DNA from: Symbiodinium microadriaticum | Lineage: Eukaryota; Sar; Dinophyceae; Suessiales; Symbiodiniaceae | Length of the DNA stretch: 64,000 nt | Assembly: GCA_001939145.1 (NCBI GenBank) | Contig: LSRX01000248.1 | Coordinates: forward strand, 405,941 to 469,940 | Direction: 5' to 3' | Shown: in pieces, positions 44,110 to 56,737 of the stretch | How positions within the stretch are numbered: the first letter of the stretch is position 1 | How the letters are laid out: every line of letters begins with the position of its first letter | Program-made: the position numbers and the translations under genes | The notes under the pieces: model-generated | What the model was told of the DNA's origin: nothing | Seen by the model: the letters and a program-made list of their open reading frames with translations, nothing else | Database searches by the model: none

Positions 44110-47100
44110 TAGCTGTATATGTTGCCTGTTCAGCCGTAACGGGCAACCCCTCCAAATTGCCTAAGTTTAGGTTTCGCCATCAACATCCATCCACACCCAC
44201 TCTGTGACCCTCTAAACACCAGCAAGCTAGAAACCCGAGGTCTGTAAGAGCCGGGCCGACCAAGCCGGCCCCCACCCCGGCCGAAGAGCCTCAAAGCAGG
44301 CTTGAGGCCGTGCGAGATACAATCACCAACGATACTATCGGCATCATCAGAAATCGCATGACCAGTAATGTTGTGATTCTGGTTTCGCGGTGGCGCCGCT
44401 GTCTTCATAAAACTGATCTCCCTTGCTGCGATGGCTATCGGCAGCATCGCACCTTGATACCAGCAGCAACAACATCCCACAAGGTTCAGATCTGACCATC
44501 CGTGTTGTGGTTAGCGTAGTTCTGACGAGCGCAGCTACTCCGCTGCTTGCTAGCAATACTTACGTTGCGGCTAGTGCAGCTCACATCTTGCTCCTGAATT
44601 CGCTGCAGAACGATGCTGCTAGATGTTCCCGTAGCTGTCTTAACTGTCCACACGCCTCTTCTTGATTCCCGTCTACCTGCACGAATGTTGATTGCTTGGT
44701 GACATATCTAACGGTGATCGTTGCACTGGTCTTGGTGCAGCAGTGTGCGAGCGCTGGCCGGGATCGTCACATCTTCACTTTGGTTCTGAGGCGAAGTTTG
44801 CTTCGAGCTCAACCGCTCTCCTAAGCCCCGGCTCAAAAACGCAACCAGCAGGCCCACAACGAGGCCGGTCCAGGCCATCATGGAGGTAAGAACTGGGACC
44901 GAAAAGCCTGGCACAGGACAGGGCGGTGAGATTCTTGAAGTAGGGGTGCCAGAAATGTTAGGAGGATGATCACGGAAATCTGAGAAGTGGCCACGAAAGC
45001 TACAGTAGTGGGACCAGGGCTTACATGCTACTGCGCGTGTTGGTCTCTCCTTTCGGTGCAGACCCCCCCAAAACCAAGTCATGTAGGGGTCGGCGTACGA
45101 GTATGCCCTTTTCCTCCCTGTATTGTTATGGTAGGTATAATTTAGCCAACAACCCTATTCTAGCAAGTACAACCGCCATTTTACCAGTAAGTAGTATTTA
45201 GAATTGACTTTGGAGCAAGACTGACACTGCCTCCTGACCCACCCAATGCAAGAGCGCATGCAAACTCTGCCCAGCCTAGGGTGAAGGGAGCTGCCATTAA
45301 GCCGACCTCGGCGGAATGGAACCCCGAAATGTACTTCTGGAACCTTTTGGGTTGCTCTCTTTTTGTGCGGAGTTCCTGAAGTCATACTTGGCAGGCATTG
45401 GCAGCCGAAATTAAAGGAACCTTTGGGGTTAAGAATTTAGGGGTTTCGGAAGGGCTGGACCTTGCAGATGCGAACATCCTAAACTGCCACACCTGGGTGC
45501 AGAAGACAGATAACAACTGGCCTGAGCATAATTACATGGTGCACACATCCTTTCAACCTCAAGCATGCCAGAATCTAGGAACTTTAAGGCAGTACGGTAC
45601 CGAGAGCTCCCATCCGCGAGTGCGACCCTCGGAGCAGATCTCTTTGCGAGCGACTGAGCACCCGATGACGGAGCCGTTGCAGAGTCCCCAGAAGCCGCCC
45701 CAGGCGCCACAGGACAGCGCACCGGCCGCCGCCCCCTGCCTGATCATTAAAGTCATGAAAGCCGGTGGGTGGGTGTGGGTGGGTGGACGCGTGGGGAAAA
45801 GTGAAAGCAAGACGGCAACCAGATCGCTCAAATGTCAGGCAAGCCACTGCACCCTGCGGTCCTCAGCTCCGTCCAAATAAGAGTTCCGCCAGACCGAAAG
45901 TCAAAGCCACGAAAGGCCGGAAGTTAAGCCCGCAGCTTCATCTCGACATCAGATTTCATGTGTATATCCAAGAACACCCACAATAACAATCATCATACTG
46001 CGTGGCCAGCGGGCCGATCACTTCGCCAGCTGCAAAATCATGGGGCATCTTCTGTATTAGCATCCTACCTGCAAGGACCCCTAAACCAGGTTAGCTTTCA
46101 GGCAAGCCTCTAAAACAACGTGCAATGCCTGGCTGCCGAACTCCTTCGCCCTGCAGGGCTTGCGGTGTAGGCCATCCAGTGTCAACTATCGTCCGTCTAA
46201 AAAACCGGGACATGGATACAGGAAATTTCTGTAGAGGTTGCTGTGGCTCTGCAACGAATGCCTACACAAATGCAGAATTCAGTGGGGTTAGTACAGTCTT
46301 CAGTGGTATCTCGGGTCTATTTTACTCTCTATCCTGGGATCCCTCGCTTTCTGAGTCCTTGCAAAGGTTGAGCGAAGGAAGCTCTCGTTGCGAAGCCGCA
46401 GAGGCGGACGAAGTGTGGCCGCCCTTCCAACAAGCCTGCATGGAACAGAGATCAGAAATCGGGTATGACAATTCAAACCGCAAGGATCCCAAAACAACAG
46501 CATTAATGGAATCCGTCTTGTAAGGACCCCAAATGAGGTCTCCGGAATTTTCTGAAAGCCCCATCTGTCGGATCATTGACGATGCACCTCATCACGGCGG
46601 TCTCGCCCTCGTCGGTGCTGGTGTCTGATTGTGCATACTGCAAGTCCTTAAATGGAAGGCTTAGAACAAGGAGTCCTGATTCAGAGGTGCTTTTAAGAAG
46701 AGTATCCTAACCCTAAACCCAAGACATTGCACGTGTTTGCAGTCACGAAGGTGCCTCATGTGCTGAAGAGAAATAATAGGAGGACGGGAACATAGGATAG
46801 CCCTGATATCCCATACATGCGAACATCCCTGAATACGAGGATTCCATGCAAAGAGGACCGAGTAAACTCTCAGGTATCCTCCAAGATTCAGGTTCGCTGT
46901 GATCGGAAGGCCACGAAGAAGCTGCAAAGTCACAGCCCACCGATGCAGGCCTCGCTTGGGGTTTAGGGCTCAAGACTCTGCGAGTCTACACCACCGGAAG
47001 GCTCCCGATAAGTCCGGTCATCACGAGCTCCGTCATAACAAGCTGCTGGTAGTTTGTGTTTGACCTGCTTTGTTTGCTCATTCATGCTTCAGACTTCATT

Positions 47101-50100
47101 CCTCCTGCCTTTGCCCTACTTTCTTCTTTTTTCTGCATTTTCCAGAGCATGATCTCATTTACCGCAGCCAGGCCGCGAAAGCTCGCGCTGTGTGGCCATG
47201 GCTGGATGCAGCTAGCGGAAGAGGCTCTTCAAAGAGCGAGCACAGCACGCAAACCCTGAACCGTTTACTTACGACATCTTTCAGCAGCCGTTTCGAATCA
47301 GTTCGTGACAGAAAAATGAGCTGACAGGCTTCAACATGCGTTCTACGTCGGGTACTGAGCTCGTTTGGTGCTCCTGAACTCTTCATGATATGAAAGAACC
47401 ACGGCTTCTGTGTTTGAAAGGGTCGGGCCAAACAATCCATGTCTGCCAGCCGCTTCAATCATTAGCTGCAACTGATAACGCGAGTGCAGTGGTCGCCTCT
47501 CTATAATATCCACCCTAACCCTGTTCGTAGTATTCAGGCCGCAATTATCTAACATCAGCACCTGTACAGAACCTGAACTCATGCCGAACCGGATGTAGGC
47601 ATGGCAAAGGCCTCTGAAGCGGTCAGTGGAGCTGCGAGTGTGACGACCTGAAGTCTTGCTCACTATCGCATACTATACAATAATAACCAATAATGAATTT
47701 TTAGTCAAGTATACATAATACATATTTGTTGAATATCGTCCGAACGACAACGAACTAGAAAAGTGACACCAGGCCTCTGCAAGCCGTCAAGCTTGGGGTG
47801 CCTCTACAACTTTTTGCCGGGAGGTAAGTAGCACGATCTCAAGATTTAGAGGCTGGGGCGCCTGTTCGGACTTCTGACGGGGACCTCCACTTGGGATTCC
47901 GCCCGAAGCCGAGGATCACGCGTTTGTTCTGAACATGCGTCCCACCGCAAGCAACTCCTCGAAGGGAGCGCGCGACTTCTGAAGCTCGTCAACACTGTTC
48001 CGCTCTGTACCCAGCTCTTGGGTCAAACAACATCAGGGAAAGAAAGGGTCGTGATGGCTTTTCACCCAATGGCAGATCACTTCGTGTGCATCGGAACTCT
48101 GCATTTAGCTTTTCCTGAACCTGCGCAGGCCCCCTGTGCCTCTTGCTGCAAGATGGGGTCCTTCACCTAGCTCGGACTTTGGCACTCAGGCGCCTTGATG
48201 ACTTGCTGCTACACAAGCCAACTTTGCCGATCACTGGGCGACTGGGGTGTAGGTGGCCGGCAATACAGGACGTTCCATCCCGAAGCAGGAACCGGTTGTT
48301 CTTGACCCGCCTGCAAAGTAGCTTACTAACAATGCTAGCAAAACTGTCTTTCTCCATTTGTCTTGCTGCCGGCATCTGTTGATTTACGATTGCAGGAATC
48401 AGGAAGTGCAAAGTAGGTGAATGTAGGGAATGCACTGAAGCGTACGAAAGCATGGCACATGACGTGCGTCAGTTTCAAACATGTTTTGTTCGACTCAAAG
48501 GACTCCTTGTCGATTGGCGGCGCTTCACCACTCAAGGCTATAACTTTGTAATCTCCGGCGCCATTCTTGTTCACGTCGATTATCATCAGGTCTTAGTATT
48601 CTTCTTCGTAGATTCCAGCCTCGCGATCCTTTCTGGGTAGGCCAGCGCGAGGAAAGGTCCAGGATTCCGAATGCGCACGGCTTTGGTGGCAGCGGGGAGC
48701 TCCTCGGAAGCTTCGAAAGGGGGTTCGTCACTCAACATACTCGTAGTTTTTGTCTGTATCATACTACCAGTATATGATATATGTAGAAGGGAACCCTACA
48801 AAATAGTCCGGGGATGGACCTGGACTAGGCCTGCATCAGCTTCTGCCATGCGCTCGACATGCCAGAGGCCGTGCAAACCTCCTGGGCCGTAAGTGTGAAG
48901 CATGATCCCGGCTGGACGAGGATGGAGAAGATGCCAACGATGGTACTGCTTTGGGTCAGGTTAGGCCCCCACACACTCGCAGTGATCTAACGGCAATACG
49001 AGGTATCTTCTTTCGAATGCAACTATCCCTCGTGATCCCGTTTTAGTAGGTGGGGGCTAGCGGAATTGCCTAAGGGCCTCGTTATGAACATGATGATGAT
49101 GATGATGACGGTTACGATGATGTTGGCCAGTTGATGATGAAGAACAGACTGTGAAGATGAGGTCGTGGCTGCTTCTGCTGGCGAGACGAGCATGGGGACA
49201 AGGTTGAGGATGCCGGCGAGTACGGCTTGTCATCCAGTCCTCCTCAGCCCTGCTGCCACTGTGACTTGTTGTGACTACAACGGTCGACTGCAATGCCTTA
49301 CGAGGCAGCGCAATAGTGTTTCCAATTTGTTGCATCAAAAACATGACGAAAGTCTGTCAGTGACTCAGTGACTTTCAGGACGTTGCAGGAAAGTGGAGCT
49401 ACAGTCGCTGGAAATTGCTCTGCATATCCCCCATAGCATGTCACTTGCCAGCCGCACGAATTGGGGAAGGCATTACTTCGATGCTTGGACAGGCACCCTG
49501 TGAAGCTGGGCAGCACTTTGCAGTACCTGGTTTCTGAGTGATGCCACTGTCCGTATGACTGCTTGCACTGCAGCAACCAAACCGGACTTTGATCCCGCGA
49601 ATAGGGCATGCTAATATTGGTATTCAAATTCTGTACTATTCATACTATTAATATGATATTGAAGATTAAATATTATTGGAGGGTCTCCTCTTGGCTGACA
49701 AACCCCTCCTCCCTCTAGTCCCTCCTAACAGTTTAGTCGTCCTTCTCCCAGGCCATGCTGCCGTCTCACCATGCATACACTGACGATGATGAAGACCACA
49801 GGGACAAGGATGACAAGGACGAGGGCAACGAGAGTCTAATACTAAAAAAAGCAACGCTGCAACTTGAGGCAAAAGACAGACCACAGTGCCACCACGAATC
49901 ACAATATCATGAACGCAATCGTCCGTGCAATAACCGGTGTCCAGTTTACAGTTCGAATAAAACTGAATTTGTTGCATGAAGCTTAGTTCCATCACAGCCG
50001 ATGTCCAAATATTATCAAGTTGTCAATCCTACGCATGAATGTAGCGACACAACGTTTTAATCGTATTGGTGCATCGCAAGAGTGCACCCGCGCATACGCT

Positions 50101-53090
50101 ACAGTGCACTTGGTTCAGACGTCGGCACAGTGTTTACATTGCACTACATTTAACATAAGCACTTTACTTACAGGTACCGATTGACCGTCATTAAGCATAC
50201 TGCTTAGACAAAGTAGTCTGGCTCCGGGTGTCTTACTCACTTGGCCGAGGTTAAGCTGATGGGTGGAACTCGGGGATATGCTTCACAGAAGCGAAATTAT
50301 TTTCACCGTGTGGCTCTATGGACTCATTGCGATTTCCGTAGTCTGAGGGCATAAGTTCAGCACGCTTGGTTCACCCTTTGCCTTTGTGTGCTCTGGGGAT
50401 TGTACCAGCCCTACAAGGCTCAAGCTCACTCGCTTGATATAGCATCGACGAACCTAGAGACCATCTTTTGTCTAGAGCCCAAGGACACGGGCAAAGAAGG
50501 GCACTTGCTGGCACTGTCCGGGAATTGCACGGATGCCCTTCAAACCTCGGCTCTCTGCCATCCTGTAGACTGGGCTTCTGTCTCAATGAAATCCCTACTG
50601 GGTCCTACTGTCTGAAAGCACCCTGGTCTGCAAGCACCCAGAATCCGCATCACGTCACAAGCAAACCGCACAGCTTGGTCTCTGTCCGTCCTGCGTACCT
50701 TCTTGCTAAGCCTGCTTACGCTGGGAGCTGAGTCGAACTTGTCGACACAAACAACATCAAACAACCCAAGGATCCGACGATCAGGCAGTGCTCTCGTCTT
50801 GAGCGCAAGCAGCCTGGAATGACACGAATGTGCATGCGAATTGATACTCTCATTCAACCAGAGCACAGAAGGCCTGACACGTGCATCGGCACAGCGAGGC
50901 GCAGCGCTGACTTTGGCGCCACGCTCCTAGCAGCAGAAGATCGCCCAAATAGTGTGACACCCTAGACCACGGCCGTTTTTGTTCCATTGTCTGGTGATCG
51001 ACCACGCATGGCAAAAATCGCGATCCCAATCTGCAGCTCACTAGCAGTGTCCACAACAGCCAGACGGTCAGACATGACACAGAGCCGGCCAAGAAGACGA
51101 AGAGCGTAGATCTACAGCTTCGAGCGTAAGCCCCTCCTGGATTTGCAATGTGTCTCTCTCCTGCAGACATGTGGAAGTGAGAACCGAGACGCTGCTTGTT
51201 CGACCTCCTGCTAGTAGACGACACCTTCTCAACTCAAACACATCTAGCAGTCATGCTGAATTCCAACTAACCATGCCCATGAACTACTGCTAAATTTCGC
51301 CATTGCTATCCCGCCAGGGAGAGAATGGGAGAGCCCTTTGAAAAGGGGCCATCCACGTGATCTGCACGCCTGTTCGAGCAGGGCGCAAAGCTCTGCAACG
51401 GTGGAGTCCGCATCTTCAGTCCCATCATCCTGCCGCAAATACCAGTGACCATGGTATCCATGCACCAGTACTCTCTGTCTTGCATAGGCATTATGATCAT
51501 ACCAGCATGATGTCCTGAATAGTGGGCGCTTTCAGAGCAAGATGGGCCAAGCGCGGATGCAAAGGCAGCCTGCTTGACTGACTGCTCTGAGCTCCACAGA
51601 GACGCATGTTGCAGGAAGCTCCAAAAGCCAAGCCCTCTGTGGCTTTCCCTGAAATCAAAAGAATTCACCGGTTGCAACCCCCCCCCATCCATCATGCCAG
51701 TACCTCGAAGTTCCGCGCCTAACGGCCACTCACCTTTCCCTATGACCAAAACAGGACATCAGCCCATCGACCTTGCCATCTCAACGCCATGAGGCGACAG
51801 CGCCTTGGAATCCTTGCGTCAAAAGTCACAGCAAGCTTCTTGATTTTTTTCATGTTGTATATTCTCCTGTTCATTAACATTATCCCGATAGATATTACTA
51901 TGATTATTTGTATTATTCTGTGGTTATGGCACCAACGAGGCCTCGTGGGGAACACAAACAGAAGCGCCTGTCATTTCATCCGACCAGGCCGCACCCTGTA
52001 AACCCTGAACCTTGAACCCTCTCCTCTTTGTTTTCAAAGGCTCCCAGCAGCGTCAGCACCTGTGTCGGGAGGATCTCAAGCTCCCGAAGCGTTTAGGGCT
52101 TAGGGTTTTATTACTGGGGTTTCATGAACTCCCCCGCTCGCCGGGGCAAAAGATATAGGCAGTCAGCCCCAGTCGCAGGCCTCAACGGCGTGGTCCAAAG
52201 ATTCCAGCGGCGGTGGGTCCTAAGCAAAACGTTTCCAGTATTACTGTAATGATAACGTTATTGCTAATATCATTATCATTATGAGGTTCTCCACGAACTA
52301 CCTTCAGCATCTCAGCTCTCGACCAGCCAAGACAACGATTGCACCGAGCCAGGAGGCACCTGAGATCGTAACCATGGGGGGCCCAAAGATTAGACCGGGA
52401 TTTTTTTGTAGATATACCCTTAGTACCAATTCAATAATAAGGAGCCCTAAGGCCCTAAGGAATCGTTTTGGTCAGTGCTCAGGCTCCAACATGTTGAAAG
52501 GTCGTCGGAAACGGAGGTCTCAGGGCCCGGCACCAGAAGCTGCCAAAGATAAAACTGTACCTGTGAGGTCCTCCTCTGCAATGGCAGGAGCCTTGTGGCG
52601 CGAAGAGGAGCAGAGTTTTCTGACTTTGAGGTGCCGGGGATCTTGCATCCTCCTCTTGCAGCTTCTCGTCGGCACTCCAAAGGCGAAGGCCTGAAATCTT
52701 ATACTCCCATGAAATCCACCGACCAGAGGTTACCGCAAGTCAGGTGCTGACAGAGGCCCGGCCGAAGGCGTCCTGGCAGGTGATAGTTTGTTGCCCACAA
52801 GACATGTCGATGTGACTCTGAGGAGCTCCAAAGCAAGGTTAATATAATTATATGATGCTAAGTTACTAAGTGATATTGCATTATATCATATTATGTTTTG
52901 CAATCTCATACTTGTATTATAGTATAGGAATAATCTATTAAATCTATTAATTAAAGCTAACCCCATGCTGCAAACTCTTGCCCTCATCACCTCCTGTATC
53001 TTCGGAACTCCGGCGGCCTGCACGTCCTCTTCGCTGGTCTGCAGAGGCAGCGGACACAGCGGCCTCGTAGGTTCAGGCGGATGCACACCC
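44110..53090. other. Long region without recognised genes
   Basis: Mixed sequence with occasional TTTAGGG fragments (46710, 46965, 52090), one member of the AACCCTATTCTAG family (45125-45170) and TGATGATG runs (49085-49140). A minus-strand stretch near 48490-48586 reads DVNKNGAGDYKV, a loose resemblance to a calcium-binding loop. No gene model could be supported. Confidence 0.4.
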
Positions 53091-53101
53091 TCTGCAACCT
53101 C

Positions 53102-53205
53102 GAATGGGTAGTTCTCTAAATTGGAGTCCCTTTTCCAGTCCCAAAGTACGGCACCCTTATAAAAGGACCCTAAAAGGGACCCCCAATGTAGAGAACTACC
53201 CGAAT
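53102..53205. mobile_element. MITE/introner-like element with TIRs and GAAT duplication
   Basis: A 96-base element (53106-53201) starts GGGTAGTTCTCTAAATTGG and ends with the inverted copy CCAATGTAGAGAACTACCC. GAAT flanks it on both sides (53102-53105 and 53202-53205). Inside, AAAAGGACCCTAAAAGGGAC adds a further inverted segment. A degraded relative at about 26200-26300 starts GGGTGGTTCTCTAAGTTAGG. The element resembles the TrpB2 introners in size, 4-base duplication and structure, but not in sequence. Confidence 0.8.
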
Positions 53206-54310
53206 GCAACTGCGACGATCATACCGACCTCCGATTCGTCGGTACTGTTTCAACTGATGGGCGGTAGATCCGGATTGACCGAAGAGATGCAGTGCCACGT
53301 GATCCCGACAGGACAGATAGGTCCCTCGTGGTTGCGACACACTCATCCTTGTGCTCACACTGCCTGAAGGAATTCTTGAAACGGGTCGGCAGTGAGTCAC
53401 GGATCGGAAAATCCAGTGGATAAGGTTGCACACTTGTGTTCAAATAAGTCTGCGGGGATGCCTTTGCCGAACGTGGAGCCTAGAGTATTGTGGAGTTACA
53501 ACCTGCCGAACCGGCCAGGCATACCCGAAGCCTCGTGATTGCTGGCAAGTGCAGTCCTTATAAAACTTGAAACATGAGTCCTCTGGGCTGGTGTGCATTT
53601 TGTGTCACACGCTCTGTGTGCCCAGGAACTCTACATGGAACAGCCCTGCGACGTCCCCTCCGGGTGACGCGGCCAACCACAACACCAGAGGCTTCGTCGC
53701 AGAACATCCGCTTCTGACAGTGTTATAAGCCTTAGCGCTTCTCGTGGGCTCGAGCACACACGGGCACTAAGCAAACGACAACAAACAAGCTTTGATAAGA
53801 ATGTCAACAGCAACAACAACCACAACGGGAGAGGCTCACTTGTGACATCTCCAAAGTGTCACTTGTGACATGCGCGTCCCAGATACCCAGATAGCAGGGT
53901 TACTGTCCCTTCAGCCGTCCATAAAGCTTGTAATGCTACTCATAACAATCAAGCATCTGGTGCAACGTGCATCGACGGTCGCATGGAACTCGTGGGTACT
54001 TTCGGCTGGCCATGCCTTCAGCCGCACCAGAGAACACCAGCAAGAAGGAACAACACAGGCTATTCGGATGGTGCAAACGCTCAAGCTGAAGCTGAAGCTT
54101 GGCCAGCTCTTAGCATGAGAACAGCACAAGGCCTGCGACAAGGCCCGCTGCCTGCGAAGACTTTCTCAAGTCCGATGTACTGTTCTAAGACAATCGCTGC
54201 AGCAGATCTTGAGCAAGCTCTGTGGCAAAAGGATTTGAGCCGGAAGCGGGCTCCCGGGCTCAACCTCTGGAACTGGAACACGGGCGTTGCCTTCACGGCA
54301 CCACGCAGGC

Positions 54311-54976
54311 TCAGAGCGACTTGCGCAGTGCGATGACAGCACTAGTCATGGCGACCAAAGCAGAAGCGGCCACTGCGGGCTGTTCTTCAATCCAGCTGAA
54401 GATCTTCGGACTGTAGGCCTTTGGAATCTGGCCCTGTACCAATTGATTAAGCTCCTCCTTGAGGCGCGTGGAGCGCATCGAGGCCTGAGACTTCGTCTCT
54501 TCGGTAGTGTGGCGGCTGAAGAACTCTGGGTCGGGCTCAAGCTCGGGCGCGAAGGAACGCTGCGAGCGCGGCGCCACAGGCTCCACAAACTTCTGCACGC
54601 GCTCCATGATGCAGAGCCCGGGGCCATCGAAGCTTTGTGGTCGCGTCAGGCTGGAGGTCCCCGGCCCACAGAGGTGCAAGCAGCCGTCCTGGAACTTGAA
54701 GATGTAGGGGATAGCCGGCGGCGGACAGCTGCTTCCGCTTGGGAGCACTTCAATGTCCAGGTGGCCCTTGGATGCATCCATGCGGAAGACAGCTGAGAGA
54801 GTCTGCCCCATGACAGTGACGTTCGCATGCAAGCAATCGTTGAGGAACTCGATACGCTGGCGATAGCCACCCAAGGCCTTAGCCACGTTGCCTTCCCAAA
54901 CACCCACGATGCGAGCGTCGAAAGCCACGGCACCCACGGCCACCTGGTGCTGCGCAAAGGCGCCCAGGTGAGACAT
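54311..54976 (-). CDS. Tail-anchored protein with a TIGR03067/lipocalin-like domain
   Basis: The 221-residue frame begins at ATG (54974-54976) and is open upstream to about 55073. Residues 22-127 follow the pattern of the small beta-barrel domain known as TIGR03067, common in planctomycetes and widespread in dinoflagellates: GVWEG near the start, FRMDASKGHLDIEV (64-77), IPYIFKFQDGCLHLCGPG (89-106) and RPQSFDGPGLCIMER (112-126). Residues 128-199 are charged and linker-like. Residues 200-217 form a single hydrophobic helix (AVAASALVAMTSAVIAL) followed by RKSL, typical of a tail anchor. It lies 140 bases downstream of the rhodopsin-like gene on the same strand. Function is unknown; binding of a small hydrophobic ligand is only a guess from the fold. 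Confidence 0.65.
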   Translation of the reverse strand: MSHLGAFAQHQVAVGAVAFDARIVGVWEGNVAKALGGYRQRIEFLNDCLHANVTVMGQTLSAVFRMDASKGHLDIEVLPSGSSCPPPAIPYIFKFQDGCLHLCGPGTSSLTRPQSFDGPGLCIMERVQKFVEPVAPRSQRSFAPELEPDPEFFSRHTTEETKSQASMRSTRLKEELNQLVQGQIPKAYSPKIFSWIEEQPAVAASALVAMTSAVIALRKSL

Positions 54977-55117
54977 GGTCTCCTTGGCTGAGCAGCTGCC
55001 TGTGCTGTGAGGTGTCGTGGGAAAGTCGTGGAACTTGCAGAGAGACTGGGAGCTGGCGAAGCCGGGCGAAGCCTACAAGTTTTCTGGGCTGGCCAAAGCA
55101 GGTTTGCTCGGAGTCCT

Positions 55118-56737
55118 TCAGACAGTAGCAACATAGTCTTCTTGCACCTGTGCATCCCTCGCAGATTCAGAATGATTCAGACAAGTCTCGTCAGAGGTGA
55201 GTGTGTGGCCGAAGTAGTTGCTGGCCTCATCGGTGACCTCCGGGGTGCCAAGCATCGCCGATGCACCAAGCTTGGTGAGATCGGCGAGGTTGGCGACAAT
55301 GCCACGGGATGAGCCCTCTTCGCTGCTGGGGTTTGTAGTAGTGCCCACAGAGCTTTGGCCTGCCTTGAATGTCTCGAAATTCGTCACGGCTACAGAAGGC
55401 TCCTCCTCGTTCAAGCTTTCGGGGCTGGCGATCTGGAAGGCGGCCACCAGCTGCCTCTCCTTGCCCAAACTGAGCGCAGAGCGCGGCACCACAGAGAGGT
55501 GGAGTGTGGTGTTGAGCTTCTGCTTGGATTTCTGCTGGATCTTGCTGTGCAGCACCTGAGCGATGGGAGGCATAGCTCCCGAGTCACAGCTCCACACTCC
55601 CTGTGTCGAAAGGGTTGCGGCATTGAAAGCCTGTGGGCAATCAGCCTGGCGCACCACATTCCGCACGTAAGCTGAGAAGTCGCTCTTCTGATCCTCTCCG
55701 GCCAGCAGGTCCTTGAGGTTTGCACCAGAGACTGCATAGCCCAGAATCTTCTCCAGCTTCGTCATGTCGCCCGAGTATCTGTCGGGCAGCTTGCAGCGGC
55801 CGGCTGCATCCAGCACGCAGGGAAGAATGATGTCGAAACTTCCTCTGAGAATGCTGATCATACCAACATTGCTCACACTCACCTTTCGCAGCACGTCGGT
55901 CAGGGTCTTGTGGTATTCATCTGCTCGGATGAAGACGAAAGCCGCGCTGTAGGCGAGCTTGGCTCCGAAGGTCAAGGCAAAGAAGGACTTGCGCTCCGTG
56001 TGCGCATCCATGACACCCACCACCGACGCCATGTAGACCACGCCATACAGCAGAAGGTGCGCAACGAGGCCAGAAGACAGGAAGGGTCGTAGGCCACGGC
56101 TTGGTAGATCTGCAGGAGCCGTGCGCTCATAGGCAGAGCACCAGTTCAGCATGTCATAAGAGGCCCAGGCATACATGGCAAAAGAAACCCCGATGAGAAA
56201 CCACTTCAGGAAGGCACTCTCAGTTGCAGTGGCCACCCAACAGAAGATCACGTACACGTTAGTGACGATGAGTGGCCTTGACACTTCGCGCAAGGGACGC
56301 CCGAGTGTGCAGTAGCCGGACAGGATCAGCATGATCGGGACATTGATGCCCCACTCCATGTACTGCATCGTGTACACCGGGCGACCAGGTGTGGTGAGGC
56401 CGTCTGCACTCGGCATGACATGAGCGATGGTCCACTCGGCCCGCGAGAAGAGGCGCTCGGCCGTCGCAAGCACGCCAAACATCACAGCCAGCAGCAGGGT
56501 GGGCAAAAAACGGCTTTGGAGGTGGGGCACCAAGGCTTGAGTCTCCTGGGCTCCCATATACGTGGCGACGAGGCTCAGTACCTCGTGGCCCAGCATGGCC
56601 ACCAAAGCTGCCGCCGAGATGACGTGGTAGTACCCGGGGTAACTCTGCAAGTGCTTCGCGCACGCAGGCACTTCGTGGCAGTTTACAGGCGCAGCCACCA
56701 GCCAGCAGATCGCCCATGTTGCCAGCGTGACGGCCAC
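55118..56737 (-). CDS. Microbial-rhodopsin-like seven-helix protein with a PAS-like C-terminal extension
   Basis: A 539-codon open stretch. The first codon is GTG preceded by GGAG, so it is probably an internal exon start and the true ATG exon lies upstream. An N-terminal hydrophobic segment (1-18) is followed by seven helices: 37-62, 76-97, 121-145, 153-172, 176-197, 224-243 and 251-271. Helix C reads YMEWGINVP, matching the YxxW...P pattern of bacteriorhodopsin, with Glu128 at the Asp85 position as in channelrhodopsins. Helix G reads TFGAKLAYS, with Lys260 at the retinal-binding position. The Asp212 position is Thr256 and the Arg82 position is Gln125. Residues 290-435 look PAS-like: SFDIILPCVLDAAGRC, LEKILGYAVSGANLKDLL, FSAYVRNVV, then TLHLSVVPRS and QLVAAFQI strands. 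The remainder is acidic and low-complexity. A photosensor rather than a pump is likely (inference). Confidence 0.75.
   Translation of the reverse strand: MAVTLATWAICWLVAAPVNCHEVPACAKHLQSYPGYYHVISAAALVAMLGHEVLSLVATYMGAQETQALVPHLQSRFLPTLLLAVMFGVLATAERLFSRAEWTIAHVMPSADGLTTPGRPVYTMQYMEWGINVPIMLILSGYCTLGRPLREVSRPLIVTNVYVIFCWVATATESAFLKWFLIGVSFAMYAWASYDMLNWCSAYERTAPADLPSRGLRPFLSSGLVAHLLLYGVVYMASVVGVMDAHTERKSFFALTFGAKLAYSAAFVFIRADEYHKTLTDVLRKVSVSNVGMISILRGSFDIILPCVLDAAGRCKLPDRYSGDMTKLEKILGYAVSGANLKDLLAGEDQKSDFSAYVRNVVRQADCPQAFNAATLSTQGVWSCDSGAMPPIAQVLHSKIQQKSKQKLNTTLHLSVVPRSALSLGKERQLVAAFQIASPESLNEEEPSVAVTNFETFKAGQSSVGTTTNPSSEEGSSRGIVANLADLTKLGASAMLGTPEVTDEASNYFGHTLTSDETCLNHSESARDAQVQEDYVATV

Noticed and set aside
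54346..54796. Plus- and minus-strand frames over the lipocalin-like gene
   Set aside because: They are shadows of the 54311-54976 frame, which alone shows domain motifs and a membrane anchor.
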